DNA of 64,000 nucleotides from Anoplopoma fimbria (GCF_027596085.1 NC_072471.1:5451091-5515090), one strand, 5' to 3'; counted from the stretch's first letter, positions 1 through 15,495 are shown. The notes: generated by a model not told the origin, from the letters alone. A program made the numbers and translations.

Positions 1-3000
1 CTATAATATGACTTTTTCGACATACTATACTATGACTTTTTTCAACATACTATAATATGACTTTTTTCTATACTATTTTTTTCGACATACTATAGTATGA
101 CTTTTTTTATACAACTTTTTTCGACATACTATAATATGACTTTTTTCAACATACTATACTATGACTTTTTTCAACATACTATACTATGACTTTTTTCGAC
201 ATACTATACTATGACTTTTTTCGACATACTATAATATGACTTTTTTCGACATACTATAATATGACTTTTTTCGACATACTATAATATGACTTTTTTTCGA
301 CATACTATAGTATGACTTTTTTCGACATACTATACTATGACTTTTTTCGACATACTATACTATGACTTTTTTCAACTTTTTTCGACATACTATACTATGA
401 CTTTTTCAACATACTATACTATGACTTTTTTCGACATACTATACTATGACTTTTTTCAACTTTTTCGACATACTATAATATGACTTTTTTTTTCCGACAT
501 ACTATACTATGACTTTTTTCGACATACTATAATATGACTTTTTTCACATACTATACTATGACTTTTTTTACTCAACTTTTTCGATACTATATTATGACTT
601 TTTTCAACATACTATACTATGACTTTTTTCGACATACTATAATATGACTTTTTTCACATACTATACTATGACTTTTTTCAACATACTATAATATGACTTT
701 TTTCTTTTCGACATACTATACTATGACTTTTTTCGACATACTATACTATGACTTTTTTTCAACTTTTTTTCAACATACTATACTATGACTTTTTTCGACA
801 TACTATACTATGACTTTTTTCAACATACTATAGTATGACTTTTTTTACTATAACTTTTTTTTCGACATACTATAATATGACTTTTTTCAACTTTTTTTTC
901 GATACTATACTATGACTTTTTTCGACATACTATACTATGACTTTTTTCAACTTTTTTCGACATACTATAATATGACTTTTTTCAACATACTATACTATGA
1001 CTTTTTTCAACATACTATATTATGACTTTTTTCGACATACTATACTATGACTTTTTTCAACTTTTTTCGACATACTATAATATGACTTTTTTCAACATAC
1101 TATACTATGACTTTTTTCAACATACTATAATATGACTTTTTCGACATACTATACTATGACTTTTTTCACATACTATACTATGACTTTTTTCGACATACTA
1201 TAATATGACTTTTTTCGACATACTATAATATGACTTTTTTCGACATACTATACTATGACTTTTTTCGACATACTATAGTATGACTTTTTTTCAACTTTTT
1301 TCGACATACTATAATATGACTTTTTTCAACATACTATACTATGACTTTTTTCGACATACTATACTATGACTTTTTTTGACTTTTTTTCGACATACTATAA
1401 TATGACTTTTTTCGACATACTATACTATGACTTTTTTCGACATACTATACTATGACTTTTTTCAACATACTATACTATGACTTTTTTCGACATACTATAC
1501 TATGACTTTTTTTCAACATACTATAATATGACTTTTTTCGACATACTATAATATGACTTTTTTCGACATACTATACTATGACTTTTTTCGACATACTATA
1601 ATATGACTTTTTCGACATACTATACTATGACTTTTTTCGACATACTATAGTATGACTTTTTTTCAACTTTTTTCGACATACTATAATATGACTTTTTTCA
1701 ACATACTATACTATGACTTTTTTCAACATACTATATTATGACTTTTTTCGACATACTATAATATGACTTTTTTCGACATACTATAATATGACTTTTTTCG
1801 ACATACTATACTATGACTTTTTTTCGACATACTATAATATGACTTTTTTCGACATACTATACTATGACTTTTTTTTCGACATACTATAGTATGACTTTTT
1901 TTCAACTTTTTTCGACATACTATAATATGACTTTTTTCAACATACTATACTATGACTTTTTTTCAACATACTATAGTATGACTTTTTTTCAACTTTTTTC
2001 GACATACTATAATATGACTTTTTTCAACATACTATACTATGACTTTTTTCGACATACTATAATATGACTTTTTTCGACATACTATAGTATGACTTTTTTT
2101 CAACTTTTTTCGACATACTATAGTATGACTTTTTTTCAACATACTATACTATGACTTTTTTTCAACATACTAATATGACTTTTTTCAACATACTATACTA
2201 TGACTTTTTTCGACATACTATAATATGACTTTTTTCGACATACTATACTATGACTTTTTTCGACATACTATAGTATGACTTTTTTTAAACTTTTTTTCGA
2301 CATACTAAAATATGACTTTTTTCAACATACTATACTATGACTTTTTTCGACATACTATAATATGACTTTTTTCAACATACTATACTATGACTTTTTTCAA
2401 CATACTATAATATGACTTTTTTCGACATACTATACTATGACTTTTTTCGACATACTATAATATGACTTTTTTCGACATACTATACTATGACTTTTTTCGA
2501 CATACTATAGTATGACTTTTTTTCAACTTTTTTCGACATACTATAATATGACTTTTTTCAACATACTATACTATGACTTTTTTCGACATACTATAGTATG
2601 ACTTTTTTTCAACTTTTTTCGACATACTATAATATGACTTTTTTCAACATACTATACTATGACTTTTTTCGACATACTATAATATGACTTTTTTCAACAT
2701 ACTATACTATGACTTTTTTCAACATACTATATTATGACTTTTTTCAACATACTATGCTATGACTTTTTTCGACATACTATAATATGACTTTTTTCGACAT
2801 ACTATACTATGACTTTTTTCGACATACTATAATATGACTTTTTTCGACATACTATAGTATGACTTTTTTCGACATACTATAGTATGACTTTTTTTTTTTT
2901 CGACATACTATAATATGACTTTTTTCAACATACTATACTATGACTTTTTTCGACATACTATAATATGACTTTTTTCGACATACTATACTATGACTTTTTT

Positions 3001-6000
3001 CGACATACTATACTATGACTTTTTTCGACATACTATAGTATGACTTTTTTTCAACTTTTTTCGACATACTATACTATGACTTTTTTCAACTTTTTTCGAC
3101 ATACTATACTATGACTTTTTTTCACATACTATACTATGACTTTTTTCGACATACTATACTATGACTTTTTTTCGACATACTATACTATGACTTTTTTCGA
3201 CATACTATAATATGACTTTTTTCGACATACTATAGTATGACTTTTTTTCGACTTTTTTCGACATACTATAGTATGACTTTTTTTCAACTTTTTTCGACAT
3301 ACTATAATATCACTTTTTTCAACTTTTTCGACATACTATAATATGACTTTTTTCAACATACTATAATATGACTTTTTTCGACATACTATAGTATGACTTT
3401 TTTTCAACTTTTTTCGACATACTATAATATGACTTTTTTCAACATACTATACTATGACTTTTTTCAACATACTATAGTATGACTTTTTTTTCAACATACT
3501 ATAGTATGACTTTTTTCGACATACTATAATATGACTTTTTTCAACATACTATACTATGACTTTTTTCGACATACTATAGTATGACTTTTTTTCAACATAC
3601 TTTCGATACTATAATATGACTTTTTTCAACATACTATACTATGACTTTTTTCGACATACTATACTATGACTTTTTTCGACATACTATAATATGACTTTTT
3701 TCAACATACTATACTATGACTTTTTTCAACATACTATAATATGACTTTTTCGACATACTATAGTATGACTTTTTTTCAACTTTTTTCGACATACTATAAT
3801 ATGACTTTTTTCAACATACTATACTATGACTTTTTTCAACATACTATATTATGACTTTTTTCAACATACTATACTATGACTTTTTTCAACATACTATAGT
3901 ATGACTTTTTTTCAACTTTTGACTTTTTTCAACATACTATAATATGACTTTTTTCAACATACTATACTATGACTTTTTTCGACATACTATAGTATGACTT
4001 TTTTCAACTTTTTTCGACATACTATAATATGACTTTTTCAACATACTATACTATGACTTTTTTTCGACATACTATACTATGACTTTTTTCGACATACTAT
4101 AATATGACTTTTTTCGACATACTATACTATGACTTTTTTCGACATACTATAATATGACTTTTTTCGACATACTATAGTATGACTTTTTTTCAACTTTTTT
4201 CGACATACTATAGTATGACTTTTTTTCAACTTTTTTCGACATACTATAGTATGACTTTTTTTCAACTTTTTTCGACATACTATAATATGACTTTTTTCGA
4301 CATACTATACTATGACTTTTTTTCAACTTTTTTTTCGACATACTATACTATGACTTTTTTCGACATACTATAATATGACTTTTTTCGACATACTATACTA
4401 TGACTTTTTTCAACTTTTTTCGACATACTATAGTATGACTTTTTTCAACTTTTTTTTCGACATACTATACTTTGACTTCTTTCAACATACTATAATCTGA
4501 CTTTTTTTCAACATACTATGCTATGACTTTTTTTCAACATACTATACTATGACTTTTTTCGACATACTATAATATGACTTTTTTCGACATACTATACTAT
4601 GACTTTTTTCGACATACTATAGTATGACTTTTTTCAACATACTATACTATGACTTTTTTTCGACATACTATACTATGACTTTTTTTCACATTTTACGACA
4701 TACTATACTATGACTTTTTTTATACTATGACTAAAAAGACTTTTTTACATACTATAATATGATTTTTTCGACATACTATACTATGACTTTTTTTTCAACT
4801 TTTTTCGACATACTATAGTATGACTTTTTTTCAACTTTTTTCGACATACTATAATATGACTTTTTTTCAACATACTATATATGACTTTTTTCAACATACT
4901 ATACTATGACTTTTTTTCAACATACTATAATATGACTTTTTTCAACATACTATACTACATGACTTCTTTTTCCCTTTTTTCGACATACTATACTATGAAC
5001 TTTTTTCGACATACTATAATATGACTTTTTTCGACATACTATACTATGACTTTTTTTCAACATACATACTATACTATGACTTTTTTCAACATACTATACT
5101 ATGACTTTTTTCAACATACTATATTATGACTTTTTTCAACATACTATACTATGACTTTTTTCCGACATACTATAATATGACTTTTTTCGACATACTATAG
5201 TATGACTTTTTTTTTTTTCGACATACTATAGTATGACTTTTTTCAACATACTATAATATGACTTTTTTCGACATACTATAGTATGACTTTTTTCAACTTT
5301 TTTCGACATACTATAATATGACTTTTTTCAACATACTATACTATGACTTTTTTCAACATACTATACTATGACTTTTTTCAACATACTATACTATGACTTT
5401 TTTCGACATACTATAATATGACTTTTTTCGACATACTATACTATGATTTTTTTCGACATACTATAATATGACTTTTTTCAACATACTATACTATGACTTT
5501 TTTCGACATACTATAGTATGACTTTTTTTCAACTTTTTTCGACATACTATAATATGACTTTTTTCAACATACTATACTATGACTTTTTTCGACATACTAT
5601 AGTATGACTTTTTTTTTCAACTTTTTTTCGACATACTATAATATGACTTTTTTCAACATACTATACTATGACTTTTTTCGACATACTATAATATGACTTT
5701 TTTCAACATACTATACTATGACTTTTTTCAACATACTATATTATGACTTTTTTCAACATACTATACTATGACTTTTTTCGACATACTATAATATGACTTT
5801 TTTCGACATACTATACTATGATTTTTTCGACATACTATAGTATGACTTTTTTTCAACTTTTTCGACATACTATAGTATGACTTTTTTCAACATACTATAC
5901 TATGACTTTTTTTCAACATTTTTCGACATACTATAGTATGACTTTTTTTAACATTTTCGAAATACTATAATATACTTTTTTCAACATACTATACTATGAC

Positions 6001-7136
6001 TTTTTTCGACATACTATAGTATGACTTTTTTTCAACTTTTTTCGACATACTATAATATGACTTTTTTCAACATACTATACTATGACTTTTTTCAACATAC
6101 TATACTATCATACTATAATATGACTTTTTTCAACATACTATACTATGACTTTTTTCGACATACTATAATATGACTTTTTTCAACATACTATACTATGACT
6201 TTTTTCAACTTTTTTCGACATACTATAATATGACTTTTTTCAACATACTATACTATGACTTTTTTCAACATACTATATTATGACTTTTTTCAACATACTA
6301 TACTATGACTTTTTTCGACATACTATAGTATGACTTTTTTTCAACTTTTTTCGACATACTATAATATGACTTTTTTCAACATACTATACTATGACTTTTT
6401 TCGACATACTATAGTATGACTTTTTTCAACTTTTTTCGACATACTATAATATGACTTTTTTCAACATACTATACTATGACTTTTTTCGACATACTATACT
6501 ATGACTTTTTTCGACATACTATAATATGACTTTTTTCGACATACTATACTATGACTTTTTTCGACATACTATAATATGACTTTTTTCGACATACTATAGT
6601 ATGACTTTTTTTCAACTTTTTTCGACATACTATAGTATGACTTTTTTTCAACTTTTTTCGACATACTATAGTATGACTTTTTTTCAACTTTTTTCGACAT
6701 ACTATAATATGACTTTTTTCGACATACTATACTATGATTTTTTTCGACATACTATAATATGACTTTTTTCGACATACTATAGTATGACTTTTTTTCAACT
6801 TTTTTCGACATACTATAGTATGACTTTTTTTCAACTTTTTTCGACATACTATAATATGACTTTTTTTTCAACTTTTGACTTTCGACATACTATAATATGA
6901 CTTTTTTCGACATACTATAATATGACTTTTTTCAACATACTATACTATGACTTTTTTCAACATACTATACTATGACTTTTTTCGACATACTATAATATGA
7001 CTTTTTCGACATACTATACTATGACTTTTTTTCAACTTTTTTCGACATACTATAGTTTGACTTTTTTCGACATACTATAGTATGACTTTTTTTATAGTAT
7101 GACGAAAAGTCATTTTTTCAACATACTATACTATGA

Positions 7137-7330
7137 CTTTTTTTCACATTTTACGACATACTATACTATGACTTTTTTTATAGTATGACGAAAAAAGTCA
7201 TAAATACAATACTATGATTCTTTATGATTTTCTCGACATACTATACTATGACTTTTTTTCAACTTTTTTCGACATACTATACTATGACTTTTTTTCCCTT
7301 TTTACGACATACTATAATATGACTTTTTTT
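7137..7330. repeat. Variant segment inside the satellite with inverted half-units
   Basis: A non-canonical stretch reads ...TATAGTATGACGAAAAAA then GTCATAAATACAATACTATG, followed by TTCTTTATGATTTTCTCGAC. The GTCATA arm is an inverted piece of the normal monomer, so TATGAC and GTCATA can pair around a GAAAAAA loop. It is followed by CCCTTTTTACGAC variants. The same order recurs almost exactly at about 11,020-11,240 and partly at 4,676-4,735 and 10,108-10,260. Confidence 0.8.
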
Positions 7331-10300
7331 CCCTTTTTACGACATACTATAATATGACTTTTTTCAACATACTATACTGTGACTTTTTTTATAATATGAC
7401 CCTTTTTCGACATACTATACTATATGACTTTTTTCGACATACTATAGTATGACTTTTTTCAACATACTTTTTTCGTATACTTTTTTATGACTTTTTTCGA
7501 CATACTATACTATGACTTTTTTTTCAACATACTATACTATGACTTTTTTCAACATACTATATTATGACTTTTTTCAACATACTATACTATGACTTTTTTC
7601 GACATACTATAATATGACTTTTTATGACTTTTTTCGACATACTATAGTATGACTTTTTTTCAACTTTTTTCGACATACTATAGTATGACTTTTTTTCAAC
7701 TTTTTTCGACATACTATAATATGACTTTTTTCGACATACTATAGTATGACTTTTTTTCAACTTTTTACATACTATAATATGACTTTTTTCAACATACTAT
7801 ACTATGACTTTTTTCAACATACTATATTATGACTTTTTTCAACATACTATGCTATGACTTTTTTTCGACATACTATAATATGACTTTTTTCGACATACTA
7901 TACTATGATTTTTTTCGACATACTATAATATGACTTTTTTCGACATACTATACTATGACTTTTTTCGACATACTATAGTATGACTTTTTTTCAACTTTTT
8001 TCGACATACTATAATATGACTTTTTTCAACATACTATACTATGACTTTTTTCGACATACTATAGTATGACTTTTTTCAACTTTTTTCGACATACTATAAT
8101 ATGACTTTTTTCAACATACTATACTATGACTTTTTTCGACATACTATAATATGACTTTTTTCAACATACTATAATATGACTTTTTTCAACATACTATAAT
8201 ATGACTTTTTTCAACATACTATACTATGACTTTTTTTTTCAACATACTATAATATGACTTTTTTCGACATACTATACTATGACTTTTTTCGACATACTAT
8301 AATATGACTTTTTTTACATACTATACTATGACTTTTTTCGACATACTATAGTATGACTTTTTTTCAACTTTTTTCGACATACTATAATATGACTTTTTTC
8401 AACATACTATACTATGACTTTTTTCGACATACTATAGTATGACTTTTTTTCAACTTTTTTCGACATACTATAATATGACTTTTTTCGACATACTATACTA
8501 TGACTTTTTTCGACATACTATAATATGACTTTTTTCGACATACTATACTATGACTTTTTTCAACATACTATACTATGACTTTTTTCAACACATACTATAA
8601 TATGACTTTTTTCAACATACTATACTATGACTTTTTTCAACATACTATAGTATGACTTTTTTTTCGACATACTATACTATGACTTTTTTTCGACATACTA
8701 TACTATGACTTTTTTTTCAACATACTATACTATGACTTTTTTCGACATACTATAATATGAATTTTTTCGACATACTATAGTATGACTTTTTTTCAACTTT
8801 TTTCGACATACTATAGTATGACTTTTTTCAACATACTATACTATAATATGACTTTTTTCAACATACTATAATATGACTTTTTTCGACATACTATAGTATG
8901 ACTTTTTTTCAACTTTTTTCGACATACTATAATATGACTTTTTTCAACATACTATACTATGACTTTTTTCGACATACTATACTATGACTTTTTTTTAACT
9001 TTTTTCGACATACTATAATATGACTTTTTTCAACATACTATAGTATGACTTTTTTCGACATACTATAGTATGACTTTTTTTTCGACATACTATAATATGA
9101 CTTTTTTCGACATACTATACTATGACTTTTTTACAACTTTTTTTTCGACATACTATAATATGACTTTTTTCAACATACTTTTGACTTTTTTCGACATACT
9201 ATAATATGACTTTTTTTCGACATACTATAGTATGACTTTTTTCGACATACTATAGTATGACTTTTTTTCAACTTTTTTCGACATACTATAATATGACTTT
9301 TTTCAACTTTTTTCGACATACTATAATATGACTTTTTTTCGACATACTATAATATGACTTTTTTCAACATACTATACTATGACTTTTTTCAACATACTAT
9401 AGTATGACTTTTTTTCAACTTTTTCGACATACTATAATATGACTTTTTTCACATACTATACTATGACTTTTTTTCAACATACTATACTATGACTTTTTTA
9501 ACATACTATAATATGACTTTTTTCGACATACTATACTATGACTTTTTTCGACATACTATAATATGACTTTTTTCGACATACTATAGTATGACTTTTTTTC
9601 AACTTTTTTCGACATACTATAGTATGACTTTTTTTCAACTTTTTTCGACATACTATAGTATGACTTTTTTTCAACTTTTTTCGACATACTATAATATGAC
9701 TTTTTTCAACATACTATACTATGACTTTTTTCGACATACTATAATATGACTTTTTTCACATACTATAGTATGACTTTTTTTTTTTTCGACATACTATAGT
9801 ATGACTTTTTTCAACTTTTTTCAACATACTATACTATGACTTTTTTTACACTTTTTTCAACATACTATAATATGACTTTTTTCAACATACTATACTATGA
9901 CTTTTTTCAACATACTATACTATGACTTTTTTCGACATACTATACTATGACTTTTTTCGACATACTATAATATGACTTTTTTCGACATACTATAGTATGA
10001 CTTTTTTTCAACTTTTTTCGACATACTATAGTATGACTTTTTTCAACATACTATACTATGACTTTTTTCGACATACTATACTATGATTTTTTTCGACATA
10101 CTATAATATGACTTTTTTCATAGTATGACTATAAAATGATTTTAAATACAATACTATGATTCTTTATGATTTTTTCGACATACTATACTATGACTTTTTT
10201 TCAACTTTTTTTTTTTCGACATACTATAGTATGACTTTTTTTCCCTTTTTTCGACATACTATAATATGACTTTTTTTCAACATACTATAATATGACTTTT

Positions 10301-11019
10301 TTCAACATACTATACTGTGACTTCTTTTTCCCTTTTTTCGACATACTATAATATGACTTTTTTCGACATACTATAGTATGACTTTTTTTCAACTTTTTTC
10401 GACATACTATAATATGACTTTTTTCGACATACTATACTATGACTTTTTTCAACATACTATATTATGACTTTTTTCAACATACTATACTATGACTTTTTTC
10501 GACATACTATAATATGACTTTTTTCTATACATACTTTTTTCGACATACTATAATATGACTTTTTTCGACATACTATAGTATGACTTTTTTTCAACTTTTT
10601 TTCGACATACTATAGTATGACTTTTTTTTTTTCGACAACTTTTTTCAACATACTATAATATGACTTTTTTCGACATACTATACTATGACTTTTTTCAACA
10701 TACTATACTATGACTTTTTTCGACATACTATAGTATGACTTTTTTTTAACATACTATACTATGACTTTTTTTCAACATACATATACTATGACTTTTTTTA
10801 CTATACTAACTTTTTTCGACATACTATACTATGACTTTTTTCAACATACTATAATATGACTTTTTTCAACATACTATACTATGACTTTTTTCGACATACT
10901 ATACTATGACTTTTTTCAACATACTATACTATGACTTTTTTCGACATACTATACTATGACTTTTTTTTTTTTTTTCGACATACTATACTATGACTTTTTT
11001 TCAACTTTTTTTTCGACAT

Positions 11020-11240
11020 ACTATACTATGACTTTTTTCGACATACTATACTATGACTTTTTTTATAGTATGACGAAAAAAGTCATAAATACAATACTAT
11101 GATTCTTTATGATTTTCTCGACATACTATACTATGACTTTTTTTCAACTTTTTTCGACATACTATACTATGACTTTTTTTCAACTTTTTTCGACATACTA
11201 TACTGTGACTTTTTTTCCCCTTTTTACGACATACTATAAT
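11020..11240. repeat. Second copy of the satellite variant segment, at the array edge
   Basis: This matches the 7,137-7,330 segment in unit order, including the inverted half-unit at 11,064-11,090, the TTCTTTATGATTTTCTCGAC run and the CCCTTTTTACGAC variants that follow. It sits at the decaying right edge of the array, so the internal copies look like edge-type sequence duplicated into the array. Confidence 0.75.
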
Positions 11241-13761
11241 ATGACTTTTTTCGACAAACTATAGTATGACCTTTTTGACGTACTATACTGTGACGGTTTT
11301 GGACATTTCTTGACATACTATGACTTTTTTAAATTTCATTTTTACCCATAAACCCGTTATTTATGAGTTCATTCCAGCTGTCTGTATTTGCATGGCATGG
11401 AGGTGCATTTGCAGTCTGTCTTCCTCCAGCATCGAACAGACTGTCCACTCTATGCCTCCACCTAGTGGAAGGATCGTGGTACTGCACTCATCCAATAGGT
11501 TATGGATTTCTTTGAATGGGAACATGTCTGATGTCTGAACAGGTCTGATATAGTAAAGACAGTTTTTTTTTCTTCAAAACAAAGCAAAACAGTTGGTGCT
11601 GGTACAATTCTAGACAGCAACTAAGCAGTCTGTCTCTGCACATCCATCATCACTGTTTGGTTTGGATCAGCCTCCTCACAGCACAGAATACAGCTCTTAT
11701 TTCTATTTTTGCACATGTGCATTGAGCTAGATGCAAATAGCTGGAGTCAAATTCATGTATGTGTATGCGTACTTGGCCATACTTGATTGTGCCTTAACAT
11801 GCCTCTACTAAAAACCCTCAATTTAGCTCTGCTTCACTCCAATCCAAAGGGATATCAACTCTTAATCTAAACAATTTTGTTAAGCAGAAATACAATCGTT
11901 CATTGATGCTGTTTCCAATATATATTCCCCCATCAGGAACATATATATGGTTGGCAAAAATCTCACAAGTTTTACTTTTACTATGATACCAAGATTATTC
12001 AAATAGACCTCTTAGTTGCACAGATGCACTTTATTCATTTTGTCATATTTAAGCAGGGGCCTGAGCCAGAGGTCTAGAGTTAAAGTAAATCTCACTTATC
12101 CATTCTTTAACACTCGTTTTAAGAGATGTACTGGGGATTTATTCTGAAATACATATTTTTCCCTCTACAAAGCTGCATTGTGTAATACTCAATGCCAACC
12201 TGCTCCAGTGTCCCGTTATCCCTTCATCTGAATCTAACAAAAAGGCTCTAACTTCATAATTTAGAATTACAAGATACTGCTACAGCTATAACATGTATTT
12301 GCTAAAGTGGGCTATTCAGAAAGTGAGAGTTTTTACCATATTTAACAATGGTTTGGCTACCGTGTTACCTAGCTATAATGTAATGGCTTTAATACATTTG
12401 GAAATTGTGCAGTTATGCAGAAAAGCAGCTTTCTTGCATTAAAATTACCCTCATTCAAGACCTGGATTTTCTGCTAGATGTTTGCTTGCCTTCCCTGCAG
12501 TAAGTAAGGGTCCACATTTGAATGCATAACTCCATTCCAATAAATACTGCATAGTAAATGAAAAACATAGCCCTGCAGTTAGGCTAAATACATTTTTTAT
12601 TTTTAAAAACCATACACATTACTCGACAAGTTTCAAATGTAAATCCAATCACGATATCCATTTAAAATGCTCAAGATAAACAGACATGAAGTACTTTTTA
12701 TTTCCAAATGTTAAAAGATAAAAAAATAATAATCCATAAAACAGATGGAAAAACATTCATTCCCATTACAGGAAGAAGCTACAGAACAAACTCCTCATAT
12801 GGATTCCGCTTGTCTTTTTTTCAATTTCTCACTTTGTTTGCAATCCTAGCTGCTATTTTGTCATCTGTTAAACAAAGTGTTTCCTCAGAGGAACGTTGTG
12901 TTTTAACATCTCCACTTCTTTCCCCTGTCCACGGCCCTTCAGGTGAAGACGGCCAGAAGGCTGCAGGAAGAATGTGCAGCCTGCTGCCCAAGTCATCCTG
13001 TGTGGTTGACAAGCACCATCCCAAACATTGAATTAAGCGTGGTAATATACAAACTAAAGGAGGCCTGTTCTCTTTCACACCGTTTACACCCTGAGATGAA
13101 TATTCCAGAACAACACACATTTTAGTGGCCAAAACCCTTCCCCATATAACGTGATTGGTGTCAAATCATCCAAAATTTGTTTAGTACGACGAAAGGTATC
13201 ATCAGTATTGTCATAAAAATACAAAGGTACACTTTTTATTAGGATTTGTATCAAAATTATTTTTCCCCAAGGAACGCTATGAAATAAAGTACCCTGTGCA
13301 GATAGATACCAGTGTATGCCTAGTCTTTATTCTTGAAAAATGCACATGTCCAATTCTTTAGCGTTTCCAGTACATCAGGTGTCAAAAATATTTTACAAAC
13401 AAATCAAATGCAGCAACATTTATCCATGGTGAAAGGAGTCTTATGGACAGGGTGGAGAAAAAAAAGAACTATTTTCCCCCCACTGTTTTTAATTTTTTTT
13501 AAATGTCAACAAACTAGAACTCGGAGAAGTAAAATGAAGTATTCCCTTAGGCATGATCTTAAAAGATTGAGTGAAATCTGAAAATAATTCACTCGCTTTT
13601 TTTTCCCGAAGACAATGTTTCACTAACTAAATACACAAAGTCTGAAGTTAAAAGGTTCTTTTTTTTATAGATTCCTTTTTAAATTAAATACTTTTTCTAT
13701 GCCTGAGTAAACAAATGTCAATATTGTACAATGGTAGGGGGCTAACGTTTTGCTGAGAGAG

Positions 13762-13789
13762 AAAAAAAAAAAAAAAAAAAAAAAAAAAA
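13762..13789. repeat. poly(A) tract, 28 bp
   Basis: Uninterrupted A28 on the plus strand, which would be U28 in the atp2b1 transcript if the 3' UTR reaches this far. Confidence 0.95.
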
Positions 13790-15125
13790 CAGAACTGAAA
13801 TGCACCAATTTAAATAAAAAATAAAAAAATGACCAGGGTCCATATTTATCAAGCATCCAGAGAGAGAAACTTTTTCACAACTGGCCCAGAATGATCAGAA
13901 TGAGGCTTATTTGGTCCTACGTTTAGCTGTAGGAGTAACAGTGTTTTATATGTGAGGAGTTACCTGCAGGTGGAAAACGATGGGACAAAGCACAGCCTAA
14001 ATTGTTATTGTAGCCAAGGCACATTCACATTAAGTCTATATGAACTTATTACTGACAAATAAATAGGCGCATTGGCTGACTATAGCGTTACTTTGAGCTC
14101 AGATGGTCGTAATAAAAAAAAAAAAAAAAAAAGGTGACAAACTTAAAAGTCATTTTAGCTTTGGCAAAAACAAATCTTAAGCATTAACATGCATAAATTA
14201 GTGATACACCCACGAGTGTTCCCTGCATCAAATAATCTCGATCAGCCTCTTTTGAATGTGTCTAATAACTACTACAAGAAGACATTTTCATTTTACGGTA
14301 CAGTGTTGTAAAACCACAAAAATCTACTTCTAATTCCTGCTGAAAGCGACTGTAGGAGGCTTCGTAAGGACCTCATGTCCGACTCCGAGGTAAGACTTTG
14401 TTTCAGCTTGATTCTAGGTGTCAGTCTGTGATGCTTGCTAAATACGGCCCAGATATATTATTCTTAACTCCCTTTAACGAGTGAACCTTTCAACATGTGG
14501 AAATCCTTGAACACAACATAATGAATGAAAAGAGAATCCAGAACTCCAGAAGGTTTTTTTGTGCACATGAAAACTATCGAAGAAATGGAAGAAGTAAATA
14601 TTTATAGCAATGTTAGTGGACAGAGGCCCTACTTGTCTTTCCCGTCCCGTCTCCTGTGAAAACGCCTCGCCTGGTGGACCTCTTTTCTATACAAGCCTTA
14701 GTGTTTATCGGTTTGGCTAGAAGGTTCTACATTTATCTACAAATATATAACAAATAAAACTTGCAGGCAAAAATAGTTAAGTTTCAATAGAAACACCCTT
14801 TTCTCCTGAAAATACAGCAGTATCTGAAATAATCCTCTCATTCATTTTTTATTCTGTCCCAGTTTTCTGCATCATACATCAGGAAGCTCTTTTGCCTACA
14901 AACAGAAAAAAAGTATCTACAAACTTTGTAAACAGACCTGCTTTTTCCAAAAACATAAATAACTCAAAATATTAACAGCCAATGGAGCAGAAATAAGTTT
15001 TGAATGAGCAAGGGCCAAAGAGATAAATATACAACACCATTCAGATAAAAGAGAAGCTAAAGGTTCTTTCATAATTCTTACAGACGATCTTCAAGCCAGG
15101 AGGAGCACCTCCCCTTCTCAATTAA

Positions 15126-15147
15126 AATAATAATAATAATAATAATA
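15126..15147. repeat. (AAT)n microsatellite
   Basis: About seven AAT units within the probable atp2b1 3' UTR. Confidence 0.9.
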
Positions 15148-15473
15148 GAATAACAAAAACAGGTCACTTTCAATCTGAGTTTATAATCACCCCTTGTTTA
15201 CCAAGAAAAAAACAAAAAGTTACCAAGGAGGGAGGGGTGGAGACAGAGTCCTTGTGTTGCAGCGGGGTATTAATAAGAACCAAAAGTAAAAGAAGACCAA
15301 AGCATCCACACCAAGCCGTACATTCCTCTGAATGTTTGCTGTTCTTTAAGTCCAGCCCAAGCCAAGCTCACAAGACTCCGCTCCCCTTCTAGCCCTTCAT
15401 CTCTCTTCTCCAAGTGTTCCTTCGTTTTCTTTGAGTTGAGCTCCTTGGTGGCGGGTAGAAAAGAGGTGATGAT

Positions 15474-15495
15474 GGTGGTGGTGGTGGTGGTGGTG
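15474..15495. repeat. (GGT)n microsatellite just after the stop codon
   Basis: About seven GGT units (CAC on the transcript strand), starting 11 bp beyond the atp2b1 stop and therefore in the 3' UTR. Confidence 0.9.

Larger units (their letters stand above)
1..11335. repeat. AT-rich satellite array, ~25-bp monomer with higher-order structure
   Basis: Several hundred tandem copies of a roughly 25-bp unit run without unique sequence from the first base to about 11,335. Each unit is a T6-T8 tract, then C(G/A)AC, then ATACTATANTATGAC, where N is A, C, G or rarely T. The C(G/A)AC position and N co-vary: CGAC tends to go with A or G, CAAC with C. Three different monomers plus a truncated one (CAACTTTTTT) often form an ~85-bp block, for example near 1300, 2525, 5490, 6350, 8000 and 8370. 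The T-rich strand is always the plus strand except in a few short inverted islands. The left end lies outside the window. The right end decays: units from 11,200 carry many substitutions, and the last recognisable one ends near 11,335. Short ORFs inside are by-products of the repeat. The satellite family name is unknown to me. Confidence 0.97.

Noticed and set aside
1864..4373. Open frames inside the satellite encoding repeated Tyr/Phe/Thr or Lys/Ser peptides
   Set aside because: They follow directly from the 25-bp repeat being free of stops in some frames, and they have no homology or gene context.
1..11335. CRISPR-like appearance (short regular repeats)
   Set aside because: There are no unique spacers; units are directly adjacent variants of one sequence in a eukaryotic genome.
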